A stretch of 64,000 nucleotides of DNA from Thalassia testudinum (GCA_037157565.1 JAZHRO010000003.1:66652501-66716500); one strand, 5' to 3'; shown: positions 1 through 10,657, numbered from the stretch's first letter. Notes: generated by a model from the letters alone, not told the origin. Numbers and translations: made by a program.

Positions 1-402
1 ACCCTAACATTTTTAGTGTTTAGGATAACCCAATTAACAACCCAATTTTTACCAACCAAGGACCCACTCAGTTATAATAATTAGAAACCTAATTTGGCCA
101 ACAATAGACCTAATTATAGACTTTCTTGGTCGACTAAATGAGCCATATTAAAACCCAACAACTCTACCTTACCTTATCCTATCCCTTTCTTAAACACCTA
201 ACTAGAAACCGTAAGATCCTATCCTATCATTGCTACCCACTTTAAGTTCTTCCTAAACATTCAAGTTGTCCAACATAGGTGCATTTACCACCTGTAGATC
301 ACCATCACAATTCTCCTTTTAAGATCTTATCCTAAGCCTTTTTATAATGCACAATAGTGCATAACTCCGTCCATTAAATGCCAACCATTCATACATGATC
401 TT
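1..402 (+). mobile_element. Left fragment of old Ty3-type LTR (element G), interrupted by R1
   Basis: AT-rich, C-rich-on-plus sequence without coding potential. The last five bases (ATCTT) are repeated directly after the far end of R1 at 28399-28403, so this stretch was once contiguous with 28404 onward. That right-hand continuation ends at a primer binding site near 30252, followed by a leader and gag start on the plus strand. I therefore read 1-402 as part of the 5' LTR of that element. Its true left end lies outside the window. Confidence 0.5.
398..402. repeat. R1 target site duplication, left copy
   Basis: ATCTT immediately precedes the TGATGCGG start of the R1 LTR. The same five bases follow the other LTR at 28399-28403. 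Confidence 0.9.
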
Positions 403-1304
403 TGATGCGGAGTTTAGCATGATTTCTTATTAGAGTTTTTAAAGTCATTGTAACATGCAAAATCGCATACGCTTCTAAAATTTCTAACCAAGATAGTGGA
501 GTATCTAGGCTCGTCCAAGGAGGCGATGTTTTGCAAAAATCAATCTCTTGCTCGAAAATGCAACTTAACTTTCTTTTTGTTCTTTTTCAAATATATAATT
601 ATTAGGGTTTTTGATTTAACAAGGTAATACAAAGTTGCTAGCAGAAAAGACAAAACTATTTTAGCAACTAGGTGGCAAAGTAACCTCTTCCCAAGCTCAC
701 CCTAGACAAGTGAAGGCCTAGGATAATTGTTAAGAGGGTGTGGAAGTCCTAAAACAAAACCAAAGTAGAGAATAAAATGCACTAAACTAGGAAAGAAACT
801 TTATAAGAAAATCAGACTCTTGTTCTACACTAGTAGAGGAAAGCTTATAACAATAATGAAAATATAAAATAAGCAGAACAAAATTAAGGGTTGATGAAGA
901 TAGTGAAGAAGGTGATGCCCTTACTCCAAGCCTAGTAGCTCCCGGGCTTGAAAAGAACTTCTCTAACTCCTCTTTAGAAGCTCTTTCAAGTTGAGGTCTC
1001 CTTCTTTTGGCAAGCACTAGGGTGGGTGTTCCTTAGCTCCTCTAAGGTGAAAGCTACCACCTTCAAGGGTGGGCGTGCACCACCCTTTCTTCTCCTTGCC
1101 TGGCCTTCCTCATGGTGGTGAAAATCCTCCTCCTTCTTGGTGTGGCATAAAGGGAAGGAATGGGGAGAGGAAGGCACCAAGAGGGTGGGTGATGTGGCCC
1201 CTTAATCTTCCACTCTATCCCTTCTTCTTGGTCGTGGGTTTAGGTGGAAGTAAGGTGGAAATTATACTAATGGGACGATGGGGAAGATAGTGGTAGGTGA
1301 TGGG

Positions 1305-1312
1305 TTTTTATA
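1305..1312 (-). promoter_or_regulatory. TATA box of R1 3' LTR
   Basis: On the minus strand this reads TATAAAAA inside CTCTATAAAAACCC. The same motif sits at the equivalent place in both R3 LTRs, and the other R1 LTR has a variant with TATAAAGA. Conservation across four LTRs supports it as the core promoter. Confidence 0.7.
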
Positions 1313-1501
1313 GAGTGGGATGGGGATAGGGTTGGCATGAATATGTGGAGGGCTAGGGTGGAGTTTGGTGGTGGTTATGGGTTGTTAAGTTAATCCTAAA
1401 GCTAGGGTTAAGTGGTGCCACCAAGGGGGTGCTAAGGTGGGTAGTTAGGGTTCACCAACGGGCACCTAAAAGTGGTGCTAACCATGGAAGGGTGCCATGG
1501 G

Positions 1502-1511
1502 TTGGCGCCAA
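1502..1511. promoter_or_regulatory. E2F-like palindrome in R1 U3
   Basis: TTGGCGCCAA, a perfect 10-bp palindrome matching the core of the E2F/DP site, about 190 bp upstream of the TATA box in the minus-strand orientation. Function is inferred from the motif only. Confidence 0.35.
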
Positions 1512-1593
1512 CTTGAAGGCTTCTAGAAGAAGGGTGAGGTGTAGGGTGGAAAGGGCTTGGAAGGGGTAGGTGTAGGGTGTAGATGGGAGGTCA

Positions 1594-1607
1594 TTTTGGC
1601 GCCAAAA
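1594..1607. promoter_or_regulatory. E2F-consensus palindrome in R1 U3
   Basis: TTTTGGCGCCAAAA contains the full palindromic E2F consensus TTTGGCGCCAAA. It lies about 280 bp upstream of the LTR TATA box. The other R1 LTR has lost the central GGCGCC at this position. Confidence 0.4.
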
Positions 1608-1734
1608 GGAGGGGATTCTGGAAGGGTTAGATGGTGCCAAAATAGGTGTCTTTTGGAAGGAGGTGAGGGGTTAAAAGGTGGTTAGGGGTGGACTAGGTTA
1701 GCTAGGTGGACTTAGGGATAGGGTTGATTGGTGG

Positions 1735-2450
1735 AGCTAGTTACGTGGGGTTTTAAGGTGGTAAATGCCAAGGGAGCTGGAGTATAGCTATGCTAATCTA
1801 GCTTAGCTAGTAATGGAGTAGAGGAGTGGGCAATGGGAGCTAGGGTTTGAGGAGAGGAGCTGGACAGAAGAAGTCTGGAGCTCAAATGGAGCTGGCAGCT
1901 GTTGAAGTGGGTGGCATGGAGCTACTGTAACTGGCTTAGTTGCTAGTTCTTTGCTAGCTGCTAAGCCAAGCTAAATTAAGCTGGCTTCTACCATAAGGAG
2001 CTGAGGTGAGCTGGGTCTGGTGCTCCTGGGGAGGATCAAGCTGGTTGAGGAGGCTAAGTTAGCTTAGCTCAACTAAGTTGAGCTAAGATGAGTCCCCAAT
2101 AGCTGGACTTGAGCTTCCTGAGCTGAGATGAAGTCATCTTCAACTAGATGGAGTCGAGTGGAGCTGGATCAATTGAATCTTGAGCTAAAGTGAACTCCAG
2201 TCAACTCAGTTGAGCTAGCTAGAGCTCTTTGTGAACTAATGGGAGCTGAGTTGAGCTAGATTCAGCTAAGTTGAGCTTGATTTGTGCTGACCTAAGCTAG
2301 GGTGAGATAAGATGAGCTCTCTCGAGTTGCCATTCAGTTAAGATGAGCTGATTGGAGCTAGGATGAGCTAACCCTAGTCCAAGTGAGCTGAAATCATAGC
2401 TATGGTGAGCTGGATCTAGCTGAGTTCCAGCTAGTTTAGGCTTCTCCTTT
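1735..2450. repeat. AGCT-rich degenerate tract in R1 3' LTR U3
   Basis: About 700 bp packed with AGCT tetramers in GAGCT-R-AGCT contexts, without a strict period. The same tract occurs in all four R1/R3 LTRs. It looks like a decayed short tandem repeat that became fixed in the U3 of this family. Confidence 0.75.
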
Positions 2451-2664
2451 ACCAGTTCCCTTCCTTGGCGCTAGGGTTCTAGGGATCTGGCAATCTGTAT
2501 ATCCCTAACACTCACAAAAGCACATTAAAAAGACAATAAAAAGTGCAATGCAAGGCTACCCTAATTGATGCAAAAATGCAGCCCAAAAACCCATTTGCAG
2601 AGCAAAATTTGAAGAGATAGGCCTGTTTTAATGCGTAAGAATGATAATAAACTAGCATTTATCA

Positions 2665-2690
2665 CACCCCCGTGCTTATCTTTTGCTAGT
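2665..2690 (-). other. R1 polypurine tract
   Basis: On the minus strand, AGCAAAAGATAAGCACGGGG followed by GTG directly abuts the 3' LTR start TGATAAAT. Position and purine content fit the plus-strand priming site of an LTR retrotransposon. Confidence 0.75.
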
Positions 2691-4048
2691 CTCTTATCAA
2701 AACTTCAATAAATGGAATTTTGGGGGAATCTAATTTTTTTGACTTTTGAGGAGAAAAGATTAAGGGACCTTGGTTGGTTTAAACACAGAAGGTACAGGAT
2801 TTGTTAAAGTAAACAACGGGATTTGTTTTTAGATCCAAAAATTAGACAAAAACGAGATTAATATATCCCCAAAAAAATTCACAAATTAACCCCTTGTTAA
2901 TTCGGATGACTTGAAATATTTGTTTTTAGGATTTTTCAGGCTCTTGAATCTGATTAGCAACTTGCAATAACCTTTGAAACATTGTGTTCATGCTTGTGAA
3001 AAGCCAACATTTATAAGGGAATGTTTTTGGTTTAAAACATTTTTTTCTCCCCCCATGCTTATTTTTAGCTTAGTCTTACAATAGATGTGTCGGGATCGTC
3101 ATTCCTGTTACCAATCCTCGAGGGGGCATTGGCACCAGTACTTCGAGGTAGCACTGTCCATGGCACCACCCAGGTGCTCACAACCCTAAAACACAATGTG
3201 GTGCAAAGGGACACTCCAAGCAAACTCAAGCTCTTGCTCCAACACTATAGGTACAACACCAACCAAGACACTTGAGCTACAAAAATGCACTTAAATGCTC
3301 TATCTAAAGATATGTGATATAGATATAGAGCAGCACCGAGGCGGTAACATGTTGACATCGCATCCTCAAAGAAGACATTTTCCTTCTTCTCAGTGGTGGG
3401 AACTCTGACCAATGATCTGCTTCAAACTTCTACTAAGTTCAAACAAGGGCACTTTTATAATTTTTAGTTATTTTTAGGTCTTGGCTTGTGTGTGAAATTT
3501 GACATAGAATGTTTTGCATGAAATACAAGTTTTTGAATCAGAAAATTAGCCAGATACTTTCCATATTACAAAAGAAGATCAAGTTACCAGAGCTATGTTT
3601 AGTTCAGGTGGAATTTTAGACAAGGATATCTGATCTAGTCTAAAGATAGACCTAGAAATTCTAATGATAAGATCTGTATCCTCATCCCTTATTTGTTAAA
3701 GGTAAAATCCCATTGTACCAAAAATGAAATTTCCAACCTTAGTCTCGTTTTCAAAATTTTCCTCAAAAAGCTTTCAACATTTTTATTTTTTTGGGTATGC
3801 TTGCGAGAAATTAAAATGTCAATAGAAAATGCTTGTTTTTAGGTTTTGAAAATCCTAAATCGATCATCAAAATTTTAAAAACACCCCCCATGCTTAAGAT
3901 ATGCGATGTCATGCATTAGGTGGGAAAAGGGATCACCTTAGTGAAGGGCGATCGGGTTTAGGATGGTCAAAATGTTGAAAAGGAAAGGAAAAAGGAAAGC
4001 AGGAAAAATGATGGGTTACCACCCATCCAGTGCTATCTTTTACATCAT
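2691..4048 (-). other. R1 3' noncoding region
   Basis: No coding potential. It holds two further AAGCATGGGGGG motifs on the minus strand (3062-3048 and about 3895-3880) that resemble the polypurine tract. It also holds a block at about 3088-3420 that is conserved in R3 (8781-9120) and in part in R2 (16490-16770). The block includes a TACTTCGAG-TAGCACTGTCCATGG core. Confidence 0.65.
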
Positions 4049-4608
4049 TTAGCTGGGCATGAAGGTATGTATGTAAGATGGAAAATCATGTAAGTAGTTG
4101 GACACTTGGATGACCGCATAAAATGTGTCTTCTTCTGGATCCCTAGAAAATGGATTAGAGGAAATATAGGGATCAAAGTTGGATGGAAAATGATAAGTGT
4201 AGCCCGAGTTTGGCCATGGCATTAAATCGGGTTGAATGCCAAACTCGGGCGGGTCTGGTGGCAGATCTAATAGAAATGGTTTGGGGGAAGAATGGTGAAG
4301 GGTGGGTAAGTTAGGGAAAGGATCAGGGGGATCATCAGGAATGGATTGTTGATGAAGACAAGTCTCCAAATCACAGATTTTGCCGACCACTGATTCTGAA
4401 TCTGATTCCTCAAAATATTGTGGTCGGTAAGGGTATCTATCAACATTGTCTCCACCATATTTGAAATTTCAGTATCTGTGTCCTCAAAAAAGTTATCATC
4501 ATGGAATTTCTTGGAGGAGTTGAAAATATCAAGTGTGATAGTTTGGTCTGCGCAGGTGAGATCCATTTTGCCTATGTGGCAATTGATATTTGCCTTTGCA
4601 GTGGCCAA
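4049..4608 (-). pseudogene. R1 proline-rich tail downstream of protease
   Basis: Two overlapping minus-strand frames continue from the protease. The upstream one is acidic (FEDTDTE). The downstream one is proline-rich, with SPKPFLLDLPPDPPE and a PWP motif. R3 has a homologous tail at 10153-9770 (PFPLDLSPNPPE, then PWP), so this was once a translated segment of the family. At this point an autonomous Athila element would continue into reverse transcriptase, which is absent here. Frames are now shifted relative to each other. I do not recognise a domain. Confidence 0.55.
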
Positions 4609-4845
4609 AATGGGTTGTCCAAGGATTATTGGGCCATTGAATAAAGATTCGGGTACCTCAATGTCAAGGACTAGAATGTCTGTAGGGAAGACACAATTCT
4701 AGACCTTGACCAAAACATCCTCAACAATCCCACAAGGTTTGATTGTAGATCGGTCAGCTAACTGCAGGGTAACCTCAATTAGTTTTAATTCATCGATCTG
4801 AAACTCTTCAAATAAGATCATTTGAATGATATTAACTGAGGCACC
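4609..4845 (-). pseudogene. R1 aspartic protease, C-terminal part
   Basis: Minus-strand translation starts at the alanine just after the catalytic D-L-G and continues S-V-N. Further on it shows LQLADRS, GIVEDVLVKV, a TAG stop, FPTDILVLDIEVPE and ILGQPILATA. These are the signature blocks of plant Ty3/gypsy retropepsins, which cleave the Gag-Pol polyprotein. The N-terminal part with the catalytic Asp lies at 22280-22340, separated by the R2 insertion. Dead as a gene: it is split and has an in-frame stop. Confidence 0.8.
4841..4845. repeat. R2 target site duplication, left copy
   Basis: GCACC directly before the TGATGAGTCG start of R2. An identical copy lies at 22275-22279 after the other end. 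These bases are codons of the R1 protease active site. Confidence 0.9.
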
Positions 4846-6094
4846 TGATGAGTCGATTCTTTGCTTTTAAAGTCGTTTGTCACATAAAATGACGCGTCAT
4901 TTGTAGTTCTATGTGGTGGAGAAATTGACTAATCAATAATTAAAATAACCACTCGCAGAAGAGCGAGTTGTGTCCACAGGGAGGCAATGACATATTTAAA
5001 CTCGCACCGGTTAGAAACATATGTTCATAGTTAGTTTTGACGAGAATCGAGCCAAATCTTCCTTCAGATTAAGAAAACATCAAGAGAACATGCTGAAATG
5101 GAAATTTCGCACAACTAAAGGATATATTTTGCAATGTAGCTTAATAAAATAATAATAAAAGTTGATAATGGCATAGAATGTAAATAATAATAGAGGCTTT
5201 ACTGTAGCAAAATAGGGGAATTTCTTCCCCTTGTCCGTGTGCGAGGAGGGAATGGCCAGAGTGTGAAGCTCGGAGGAGGATCTCTAGACCGAGGGCTTCG
5301 TGATGGTGGTCGCGACGATGTGCGAGGTGGCTCGAGGTGGCCGGACGGAGGTATGGTGGTGGTGGGTTCTGGTGGCTGCTGAAGTGCTTCACGCGGTGAA
5401 CACGGAGGCCGTGCGGGCGTGCACGAGCATGGCTGAGCTCGGCCGCAGCTGCTGCTGCTGGGTACTGCTGGCCGCATGCTGCAAGCATCGACGGCGCACT
5501 GCAGGGAGTGCGGCGGAAGTGCAGCGCACTCTACGCGTGCGGCTGGAGGGTGTTTGCTGCTGTAGGTGTGTGGCTGGGGCGAGTGTGGGCTGGAGTGGCG
5601 CTGCTGTAGGAGGTAAGGCGAGCTGAGGGGAGCTGGTGGGCGTACGCTAGGGGCTGGAGCGTGGAGGATGGTGCATGGAGCAAGGGCATGCGCGGGGATG
5701 GCGGTGCTGCAGGAGATGAGTGTGCGGTGGAGCTGTGGACGGTGTTGCACACTGGCAGGTAAGTGCGTGCAGCTGCACGGGGAGCCGGCGGAGCACTTAT
5801 TGCACGTGAAGCTGCGCGTGGGCTGGAAGTGCTCCTGGCTGGTGAAGGCACGTGGTGGATTGGAGATGAAGGTGTGGGCAAGGTATGTAGGCACGGAGGT
5901 GCACGAGGCTAATGAAGAAGAAACACGGTGATAGCCAAGCCCACAGGATTAGCACAGCAAGCTATCACCTCGCTAGCCCACGATGTGGTGGAGATTGGCC
6001 TTGGAGACCACAGTAAGGGGCAGTTGCACGGTGATGGGTGGGTGGTGTCTCCCCAAGCTCAATTGTCTCCTCCTCTCTCTTGTAGTCTACTGCC
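4846..6094 (-). repeat. R2 3' LTR, U5-side part (interrupted by R3)
   Basis: Matches the lower part of 20594-21890. It contains a GC-rich block (about 5230-5920) with many CpG and CTG/GCG repeats. In the minus orientation this block lies downstream of the TATA box, so it belongs to the transcribed R-U5 region. R3 is inserted after CTGCC at 6090-6094. Confidence 0.88.
6090..6094. repeat. R3 target site duplication, left copy
   Basis: CTGCC precedes the TGACGTGG start of R3 and recurs at 15698-15702. The uninterrupted R2 LTR shows the empty site near 21895 (CTGCC then CTGACCAG). Confidence 0.85.
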
Positions 6095-6982
6095 TGACGT
6101 GGATTTTACGCGGTTTGTTAATTACGTCGTTGTAACGCTCAAAACTAATCAACTCTTAAATTTATAAACCTAGATAGTGGGGTATCTAAGGTTGTCCAAG
6201 GAGGCAATATGCTTGCAAAATTAATTCTCTTGCTTACAAAATAGACCTCAACTTTCTTTTTGGTCTTTTCCAATATATCATTTTTATGTTTTTGAAATTA
6301 AGGCAACATGCAAAATTGTTGGCGAGAAAGTGACTTGCACTCAATTCAATATACTACTTCTAAAGTGGCAAGTAGAGCCTCTCCCTAAGCTCACTCTAGG
6401 CAAGTGGAGGCCTAGAATAATTAGGGAGAGGGAGTGAAGAATGCTAAAAACAAAGCAATTAAAAAAATGCAACAAAGAAATTGCAAAGAAGGCAACTAGA
6501 TTAATGAAAAAGTGTTTTACAAAAAAATCCTAGTAGATGAATGCTTCTACTAATGGAAAAATTGCAATAAATAAAAGAAAACACAAATCCTCTAGATAGA
6601 TGGTGAAGAAGAGGGCTTCTTGCTCCAAGTTTGGTAGCTCCCAAGCTTGAAAAGAGTCCACCAACTCCTTCCTTGCTATGCTTCGCCAAGGTGATGTCCT
6701 CCAAAGCAAGCCCTAAAGGGGCGTGCTCTAAGCTTCCCTCCAAGGGTGGACGTCCACCCTAGTTCCTTCACCTTTGCCTGGCCATCCTCCTTGAAGTAGA
6801 AAAGTCCTCCTCCTTGGCGTGGCCCAAGTTGAAGAGAGTGGGGAGAAGAAGGCACCAAAAGGGCTGGTGATGTGCCCCTTTAATCTTCTTCTCTACTCCT
6901 TCTTCTTGGCCGTAGGTGTAGGTGGGTATAGGTAGAAAAATGCACTAATGGAGGATGCTCTAAAATGGTGGTAGATGGTGGG

Positions 6983-6990
6983 TTTTTATA
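6983..6990 (-). promoter_or_regulatory. TATA box of R3 3' LTR
   Basis: TATAAAAA on the minus strand, in CTCTATAAAAACCC, at the same place as in the other LTRs of this family. Confidence 0.65.
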
Positions 6991-7077
6991 GAGTAGGAAT
7001 GGGGCTAAGGTGACTCTTGGAATGGAGGGCTAAGATGGAGAGATGGAGGTAGTTGGGGATCCTATGGCTAAGGATAA

Positions 7078-7087
7078 TTGGCGCCAA
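7078..7087. promoter_or_regulatory. E2F-like palindrome in R3 3' LTR
   Basis: TTGGCGCCAA upstream of the TATA box on the minus strand, equivalent in location to the copies in R1. Confidence 0.35.
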
Positions 7088-7379
7088 CCTAACGGATGCC
7101 TAAGGGGTGTTTATGGGTGGTGGCACCCCTTGAAGTTGGCACCAAAATAGTTTCTAGAAGGTGGTCTTAGGTGGCGCCAGGAAAGGTTGTAGAAGGAGGG
7201 GTTATGTGGAGGGTGGAGATGGGTTTAAGGGGAGATGTGTGGTGGAGATGGAGGGGATTTTTGGAGGGAAAAGTGGCTCCAACAAGGGGGTAGTTAGGGT
7301 GGTTTTGGCTCCACTTTTAGGTGTCATTTGGAGGTGGTGGGTAGGCTTGGTTGGTGCCAAGTAGGTTAGCTTATGTGGA

Positions 7380-8110
7380 GCTTAGGTGGAGCTAGTTGGG
7401 TGGAGTTGTTAGGTGGGTTTTAGGGTGGTACAAGCCAAGGAAGTTGGAGCATAGCTAAGCTAAGCTAAGCTATGCTAACTTAGGTAATGGAGGAGAAAAG
7501 GAGGAGGTATTGGAGCAAGGGTTTGAAGGGAGCTGCTAAGGAGGAGAAGTCTAGAGCTGGAACTAGAGTTGGCAGCTGCTGAAGAGGCTGGCATGGAGCT
7601 ACTCTAGCTGGCTTAGCTTGCTAGTTCTTTGCTAGCTGTTAAGCCAAGCTAAAGTAAGCTGGCTTCTACCATAATGAGCTAAGGTGAGCTAGGTCTGGTG
7701 CTCCTGGGGAGGATCAAGCAGGTTGAGGCAGCTAAGGTAGCTTAGCTCAACTGAGTTGAGCTAAGCTGAGTCCCCGGGAGCTGGACTTGAGCTTCCTGAG
7801 CTGAGATGAGTTCTTCTTCAGCTGGCTGGAGTTGAGTGGAGCTGGATGTAGCTGGATCTGAGCTGTGGTGAACTCCAATCAACTCAGCTGAGCATGCTAG
7901 AGCTCCCTATGGACTTGTGGGAGCTAAAATGAGCTAAACTCAACTAGGTTGAGCTGGATCTGAGCTGACTTGACTAGGGTCAGCTAAGATGAACTCTCTT
8001 GAGCTACCACTCAGCTGAGATTAGCTGAATGGAGCTGGGATGAGCTATCCGTAGTTCAAGTGAGCTAGGTTCCAGCTGTGGTGAGCTGGATCAAGCTAAG
8101 TTCCAGCTAG
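7380..8110. repeat. AGCT-rich tract in R3 3' LTR
   Basis: Dense AGCT tetramers in GAGCT and TAGCTAAGCT contexts, homologous to the tracts in the other three R1/R3 LTRs. Confidence 0.7.
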
Positions 8111-8339
8111 TATGAGCTTCTCCTTCACCATTTGCCTTCTTGAGTTCTAGGGTTTCAAGTATCTGTATATCTGTTCATCCCTAACACTCACAAAAACATA
8201 TCAAAAAGTCAATAAAAGATGCAATGCATGGCTAACCTAATTTATGCTAGATGTAGCCCAAAAACCCATTTGCGGAGTAAAATCCTAAGAGCTAGGTTTG
8301 TTTCAATGCATAAGAATGATGATAAACTGCCGTTTATCA

Positions 8340-8365
8340 CACCCCTATGCTTATCTTTTGCTAGA
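8340..8365 (-). other. R3 polypurine tract
   Basis: Minus strand GCAAAAGATAAGCATAGGGG then TG, directly next to the LTR start TGATAAAC. Confidence 0.75.
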
Positions 8366-9769
8366 ATCTTAGCAAAACTTTAATTTTTTGGAAAACAAAA
8401 TTTTTGGGAAATCTAATTTTTTCTACTTTTGAGTAGAAAAAGAGATTAAGGGACCTTGGTTGATCTAAACATGGGAGGTATACGATTTGTTAAAGATAAA
8501 CATCAGGATTTATTTTTGGATCCAACCATTATACAAAATGAGATCAATATATCCTCTAGAAAATTCACAAATTAATCCCTTGTTAATTCAGATGACTTGA
8601 AATTTTTGTTTTTTGGATTTTTCTAGCTCATGAATCTGATTCGCAACTTGCAAAATCCTTTAAAACCTTGTGTCTGTGCTTGTGAAAAGCCAACATTTAT
8701 AAGGGCGTGTTAATTTATTTATTATTATTATTTTTTTTTTCCTCACCCCCATGCTTAATTTTAGCTTACTCTTACAAGAGATGTGTCAACATCATCATTC
8801 TCGTTACCAATCCTCGAGGGGGCTCTGGCGGCAGTACTTCGAGATAGCACTGTCCATGACACCACCTAGAAGCTCACAACCCCAAAACACAATGCTGTGT
8901 AAAGGGGCACTCCAAGCAAACTCAAGCTCTTGCTCTGACACTATAGGTAGAGCACCGTCCAAGACACTTGAGCAGCTAAATGAGCTTTAATGCTCAATCT
9001 AAAGATATGAAATATAGATATGGAGCAGCATCGAGGTGGTAACATGCTGACATCACGTCTTCAAAGGAGGCATTTTCCTCCTTCTCGGCGGTGGGAACTC
9101 AAACCAATGATCTGCTTCAGACTTTTACTAAGTCCAAACAAGGGAGTCTTTCAAATTTTTAGTTGTTTTTTAAGTGTTGGCTTGTGTGTGAAAATTGACA
9201 CAAGAAGTTCCTCAAGACAAGCAAGTTTTTTGAATCAGAAACTAAGCTAAATACTTTCCATATTACAAAATAGGAATCAAGTCACCTGAACTATCATGAG
9301 TTCAAGTGGAATTTCAGAGAAGGATATCTGATCTAGTCAAAAATAGACCCTGAAATTCTAATGATTAGATCTGCATCCTCATCCCTAGTTTGTTAAAGAT
9401 TAAATCCCATTTTTACAAAAGTGAGTTTTTTAACCTTAGTCCCAATTTCAAAAATTTTTCCTCAAAAAGTTTTCAACATTTTTATTTTTTTGGGTATGTA
9501 AGCAGGAAATAAATTAAAGAAAATTTCATTTTTTTAGGTTTTGAAATCCTAAATTGATCGTCAAAATTTAAAAACTCCCCCCCCATGCTTAAGATATGAC
9601 ATGTCCTCATACATTAGGAGGGAAAAGGGATCACCTTAGTGAAGAATGGTTGGGTTTTAGGATGATCAAAACCTAGAAAAAGAAGAAAAAAAAGGAAAGC
9701 AGGAAAAAATGATGGGTTACCTCCCATCCAGTGCTATCTTTTATGCCATTCAGTAGGGCATGAAAGTAT
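8366..9769 (-). other. R3 3' noncoding region
   Basis: Collinear with R1 2691-4048. It carries polypurine-like AAGCATGGGGG motifs at about 8757-8743 and 9600-9575 on the minus strand, plus the conserved block at about 8781-9120. I see no ORF that is kept in R1. Confidence 0.6.
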
Positions 9770-10279
9770 TCACGGAAGATGGAAAATCATGTAAAAAGTT
9801 GGACACTTGAATTGATTTAATAAAAGTGTCTTCCTCAAGATCCCAAACAAGATGAGTGGTAAAGATAAAGGGATCAAATAAAAAAGAGAAATGGAAAAAT
9901 GATCTGGATCTGGCCATGGTTTAAGTGCTTGTAAAATGCTAGACTCTGGTGGGTTGGGTGATAGGTCCAATGGAAAGGGATGGGGAATGGAGTGAATGAG
10001 ATGTAGGGTGGGTGAAGTTAGTGTGGATGTTTTTGGTGAAAAATCAGGAAGATGAAAAGGGGGAAAGTTAAACCTTAGTTGATCTGGAAAGTCTTGGGCC
10101 ACATAACTATCCTTAGAATAAGAATCAATAAAATCTTGATCAATAGTGGTCAAAGATGAATGAGATTAGATCAACATAGATGTCTCAAATACTAATTCCA
10201 TTTTATTATCAGTGTCCTCAAAAATTTTGTGATCAATGGACCTCTTGGAAGCTTGAAATACATCTAATGAGAAGGTCTG
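9770..10279 (-). pseudogene. R3 proline-rich tail downstream of protease
   Basis: From the FEDTDN acidic segment to a proline-rich stretch with PFPLDLSPNPPE and PWP. It is homologous to 4608-4049 in R1 and is broken by a stop after the acidic part. The conserved character in two diverged copies argues for past translation. No known domain is recognised. Confidence 0.5.
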
Positions 10280-10620
10280 GTTACTGCAACTTATATTCAT
10301 TTTCCCAAAATGAGAGTTGATATTAGCTGCTGCCATAATCAGAAAAGGTCTACCAAGGATGGCATTAATGAGAGCCTTAGGTACCTCTATGTCAAGGACC
10401 AGAAAATTTACCGGAAATAGACAATTCCAGACCTTGATAATACTATCCTCAACAACTCCCCGTGATTGAATGGTAGATTGGGGAAATTGAACCTTAGTAG
10501 GTTTTAAATCACTAAATCAAAATTCCTCAAATAAGACAGGGGGGATGAGATTACTAGAGGTACCTAAGTTGAAAGAGGCACGAAAAAAAATGGTGTCATT
10601 TATGACAACTGACATGAGTG
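10280..10620 (-). pseudogene. R3 aspartic protease with lost catalytic Asp
   Basis: Same block order as R1: F-N-L-G-T-S-S-N at the active site, then GVVEDSIIKVWN, FPVNFLVLDIEVP, ILGRPFL and a C-terminal F-GKMNISC. Retropepsins of plant Ty3 elements have D-[LS]-G-A/T-S here. R3 has AAC (Asn) in place of the catalytic Asp at 10570-10568, and a TGA stop after LFEEF. It would not be an active protease. Confidence 0.75.
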
Positions 10621-10657
10621 ATGTGCCCTAGTCCTTTTTTGTGAAAGGCAGCTTGCT

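Larger units (their letters stand above)
403..2664 (-). repeat. R1 3' LTR
   Basis: Long terminal repeat of 2262 bp matching 26112-28398. Read on the minus strand it starts TGATAAAT. The order is a U3 of about 1.35 kb holding an AGCT-rich tract and GGCGCC palindromes, a TATA box at 1312-1305, then R and U5 to base 403. It is a homologue of the R3 LTR (6095-8339) but of a different subfamily. Confidence 0.9.
6095..8339 (-). repeat. R3 3' LTR
   Basis: Starts TGACGTGG, ends TTTATCA, and matches 13496-15697. Early differences between the two copies are often C-to-T or G-to-A, for example TGACGTGG against TGATGTGG, as expected from decay of methylated cytosine. It has a TATA box at 6990-6983 on the minus strand, a TTGGCGCCAA palindrome at 7078-7087 and the AGCT-rich tract at about 7380-8110. 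Confidence 0.9.

Noticed and set aside
5199..5894. Minus-strand ORF of 231 codons, Ser/Pro/His-rich
   Set aside because: It lies in the GC-rich block of the R2 LTR. The same block in the other LTR (20947-21773) has different, shorter frames, so it is not conserved.
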